Below, in pieces: positions 62,151 to 64,000 of a DNA stretch of 64,000 nt. The position numbers and the translations under genes were made by a program. The stretch's first letter is position 1, and the number at the start of each line of letters is the position of its first letter. Source of the DNA: Antrihabitans spumae (GTDB lineage: Bacteria > Actinomycetota > Actinomycetes > Mycobacteriales > Mycobacteriaceae); contig NZ_JBIMSN010000012.1 in assembly GCF_043944905.1 (NCBI RefSeq), forward strand, positions 1-64,000. Direction: 5' to 3'. The notes beneath the pieces are model-generated. The model ran no database searches, had not been told where the DNA came from, and worked only from the letters and a program-made list of their open reading frames with translations.

Positions 62151-63999
62151 GCTTGGGTGCGGGTAGCCACCAGTTCCAGCGTCCGAACAGTCGCATCAGT
62201 GCGGGGACGAGGATCAGGCGCACGATGATCGCGTCGATGGCGACGGCGAGGGCGAGGGCGAAGCCGATCTGTTTGAGTTCGAGGACGTCGGCGGTGACGA
62301 AGCTGCCGAACACGACGACCATGATCGCGGCGGCGGCGGTGATGGGGCGGGCGGTGTGGGTGAGGCCGGCGGCGACGGCGTGTTCGTTGTCGCCGGTGGT
62401 GTCCCAGTATTCGCGCATGCGGCGGATGAGGAAGACCTCGTAGTCCATCGACAGGCCGAACAGGATGGCGAAGACCACGGTGGGCAGGTACACCTGCAGG
62501 AAGCCGGTGCTGGTGAAGCCGAGCACGGATTCGCCGATGCCCCACTGGAATACGGCGACGGTGAGGCCGAGGGCGGCACCGGTGGCGAGCAGGTTCATCA
62601 GGATTGCTTTGAGCGGCAGGACGATGCTGCGGAAGGCGACCAGCAGGAACAGCAGTGACGAGGCGAGCACCAGGGCGATGACCAGGGGGAGTTTGCTGTT
62701 CATCTCCTCGGCGAGGTCGACGAATTCGGCGGTGCTGCCACCGATTCGGATGGTCGGTCCGCTGTCGCGGCCGAGGTCGGCGGCCTGGGTGCGCAGGTCC
62801 CGGACCAGTTCGTCGGCGTCGGCGGAGTCGAAGGCCACAGCGGGCACGACCGCCGCGAGTAGCCGCCCATCGGAGGATTGTGGTGGCAGGATCGTGTCGA
62901 TACGGTCGTCGCGGCCGATGTCGGTCAGGTACTGCCGAACGCGGGCGGTGTCCTGGGTGCCGAGTGGTCCGTCGTCGGGTCCGGTGGCGAACACTTCGAC
63001 GGGCGAGAGGGATCCGGCGGGGAAGTTGGCGGTGAGCGCGGCGGTCGCGCGCCCGGACGGTTTGTCGGCGAGGGTTCCGACGCCCATGTCGAGGCCGTAG
63101 CGGATGCCGAGGATCGGCGCGGATGCCAGCAACAGGATCGCGATGGCGAGGCCGCCGAACCAGATCGGGCGCCGCATCACCGCGCGTGCCCAGCGCGCCC
63201 AGGTACTCGTGGTGAGCCGGTCGGGGTCGAGGGTTTCGGCGGGCCGGAACCGCTGCGGCAACGCTCCCCGGTTGATCGCGGGTCCGAGCGCGGCCAGCAG
63301 CGCCGGGAGCAGGGTCAGGCCGACGGCGAGGGTGGCGAGTACGGCGAGCGCGACGCCGAGGGTGATGCCCCGGAAGATCGGGGCGTCCATGATCGCCAGG
63401 GAGCACAGGGAGATCATGACGATGATTCCGGAGGCGATGATCGTCTTGCCGGCGGTGTTCAGTGCCCGGCCGACGGCGTCGCCGATCGCGGTGTGCTGGT
63501 CGCGGCCGGTGACCCCACCGTGGCTGAGTTCTTCGCGGAAGCGGCTGACGATGAACATGGCGTAGTCGATGCCGACTCCGACGCCGATCATGGTGGCCAT
63601 CGACGCGGTCAGCGCGTCGAAGCTGGTGATCGCGGTCATGGCGAACATGGCGCCGGCGGCCAGGGCCAGCCCCGCCAGCGCCACCGCCACCGGGACCAGC
63701 GCCGCGACCAGCGCGCCGAGAGCGAGGACCAGCAGCAGCAGCGCCACCGGGATTCCGATCGCCTCGGCGCGTTTGAGGTCGTCGGTCTGGATGGCGGTGA
63801 CATCGTTCTGGACCGGGGAGTAGCCGGTGACGGCGGCGGCGAGGGCGCCGGTGTCGGTCGCGGCGATCGCCGTCTGCAGGTGCTCGGCGGTGGCAGCGCG
63901 TTGGGCCATGTCGCCGTCGAGACCGACCAGGGCGATGGCCACCCGTCCGCCGGGGGCGATCTGGCCCGGACCGCGGTAGGGGTCGATGATCCCGCTCAC
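62137..63999 (-). CDS. MMPL-family transporter (5' end outside the window)
   Basis: At least 620 residues, open to the window edge. About ten membrane helices are visible in two blocks (residues 85-240 and 420-600), with the MMPL/RND signature GVGVGIDYAMFIVSRFREEL and its second copy FAILFGLSMDYEVFLIRRMR. Both carry the Asp-Tyr pair needed for proton transport. A soluble porter domain lies between the blocks. Family members in mycolic-acid bacteria export lipids, siderophores or drugs. The usual first helix and first porter domain are missing, so the true start is beyond 64000. The C-terminus ends WNWWLPAPKRARR. Confidence 0.88.
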   Translation of the reverse strand: MSGIIDPYRGPGQIAPGGRVAIALVGLDGDMAQRAATAEHLQTAIAATDTGALAAAVTGYSPVQNDVTAIQTDDLKRAEAIGIPVALLLLVLALGALVAALVPVAVALAGLALAAGAMFAMTAITSFDALTASMATMIGVGVGIDYAMFIVSRFREELSHGGVTGRDQHTAIGDAVGRALNTAGKTIIASGIIVMISLCSLAIMDAPIFRGITLGVALAVLATLAVGLTLLPALLAALGPAINRGALPQRFRPAETLDPDRLTTSTWARWARAVMRRPIWFGGLAIAILLLASAPILGIRYGLDMGVGTLADKPSGRATAALTANFPAGSLSPVEVFATGPDDGPLGTQDTARVRQYLTDIGRDDRIDTILPPQSSDGRLLAAVVPAVAFDSADADELVRDLRTQAADLGRDSGPTIRIGGSTAEFVDLAEEMNSKLPLVIALVLASSLLFLLVAFRSIVLPLKAILMNLLATGAALGLTVAVFQWGIGESVLGFTSTGFLQVYLPTVVFAILFGLSMDYEVFLIRRMREYWDTTGDNEHAVAAGLTHTARPITAAAAIMVVVFGSFVTADVLELKQIGFALALAVAIDAIIVRLILVPALMRLFGRWNWWLPAPKRARR

Positions 64000-64000
64000 G

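Noticed and set aside
1..64000. CRISPR arrays, tRNA or rRNA genes
   Set aside because: I found no regularly spaced direct repeats of CRISPR length, no cloverleaf with a GGTTCGAATCC-like arm outside coding sequence, and no rRNA-like stretch.

Overview
The window reads as a mobile, high-GC region of a mycolic-acid-containing actinobacterium (Rhodococcus, Gordonia, Nocardia or a relative). The evidence is the high GC, the many GTG starts, a DUF2637 protein, an SCO6880-type conjugation protein, cutinase-like and Rv3651-like proteins, and actinobacterial copper proteins (YcnI, DUF305, DUF6153). It is most likely part of a conjugative plasmid or integrative element carrying a metal-resistance cargo. 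I see no rRNA, tRNA, CRISPR array, integrase or recognisable relaxase.

Left part (1-9.7 kb). An HD-domain protein, a Nudix hydrolase and an HTH regulator with a PLD-like domain come first. A plus-strand group follows: two excisionase/AlpA-like small HTH proteins, a DUF2637 membrane protein with a C-terminal HTH, and a winged-helix/zinc-ribbon protein that may be a replication initiator. Next is a lone, visibly AT-richer P-loop ATPase gene (possible defence or effector cargo), a GNAT acetyltransferase, a PAS/GAF-like sensor protein and a tandem-HTH regulator with TGTTAG direct repeats in front of it.

Central part (9.8-34.6 kb). This is a very compact conjugative-transfer operon. It encodes secreted and membrane proteins, a cutinase-fold esterase, a three-domain cell-wall hydrolase (M23 + lytic transglycosylase + NlpC/P60), two MinD-like proteins with degenerate P-loops, two small VirB2-like membrane proteins, two paralogous VirB8-like proteins, a VirB6/TrbL-like protein, an SCO6880 protein, a VirB4-like ATPase, a VirD4/TraG coupling protein, a DUF4913 protein and a giant methylase-helicase of about 2,190 residues. 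Almost every junction is a 1-7 nt overlap. Five longer gaps (17-71 nt) are each filled by a 7-25 codon micro-ORF whose stop overlaps the next start. The giant gene begins with a canonical beta-clamp motif, repeated as a variant 0.7 kb later, and a second gene lies in another frame between the two copies.

Right part (34.6-59 kb). After a lipoprotein gene broken by an amber codon comes a copper-centred cargo: an alpha/beta-hydrolase-fold pseudoenzyme, YcnI, an MFS/PLP-enzyme pair, small membrane proteins, a TetR regulator, an M23 peptidase, DUF6153, DUF305, a copper-region L,D-transpeptidase, a frameshifted P1B ATPase with a CPD motif, an EamA transporter, two CopZ-like chaperones each preceded by an ATACCC-N5-GGGTAT operator, an intact CopA, a secreted metal-binding protein and an MFS exporter. 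Broken remnants of a universal stress protein, two P-type ATPases and a DUF305 protein lie between them, so the cargo has been built up and is decaying.

Right end (59-64 kb). A Tn3-family transposase gene stands without a visible resolvase or right inverted repeat. It converges on an MMPL transporter gene that runs off the window; a perfect hairpin separates the two.
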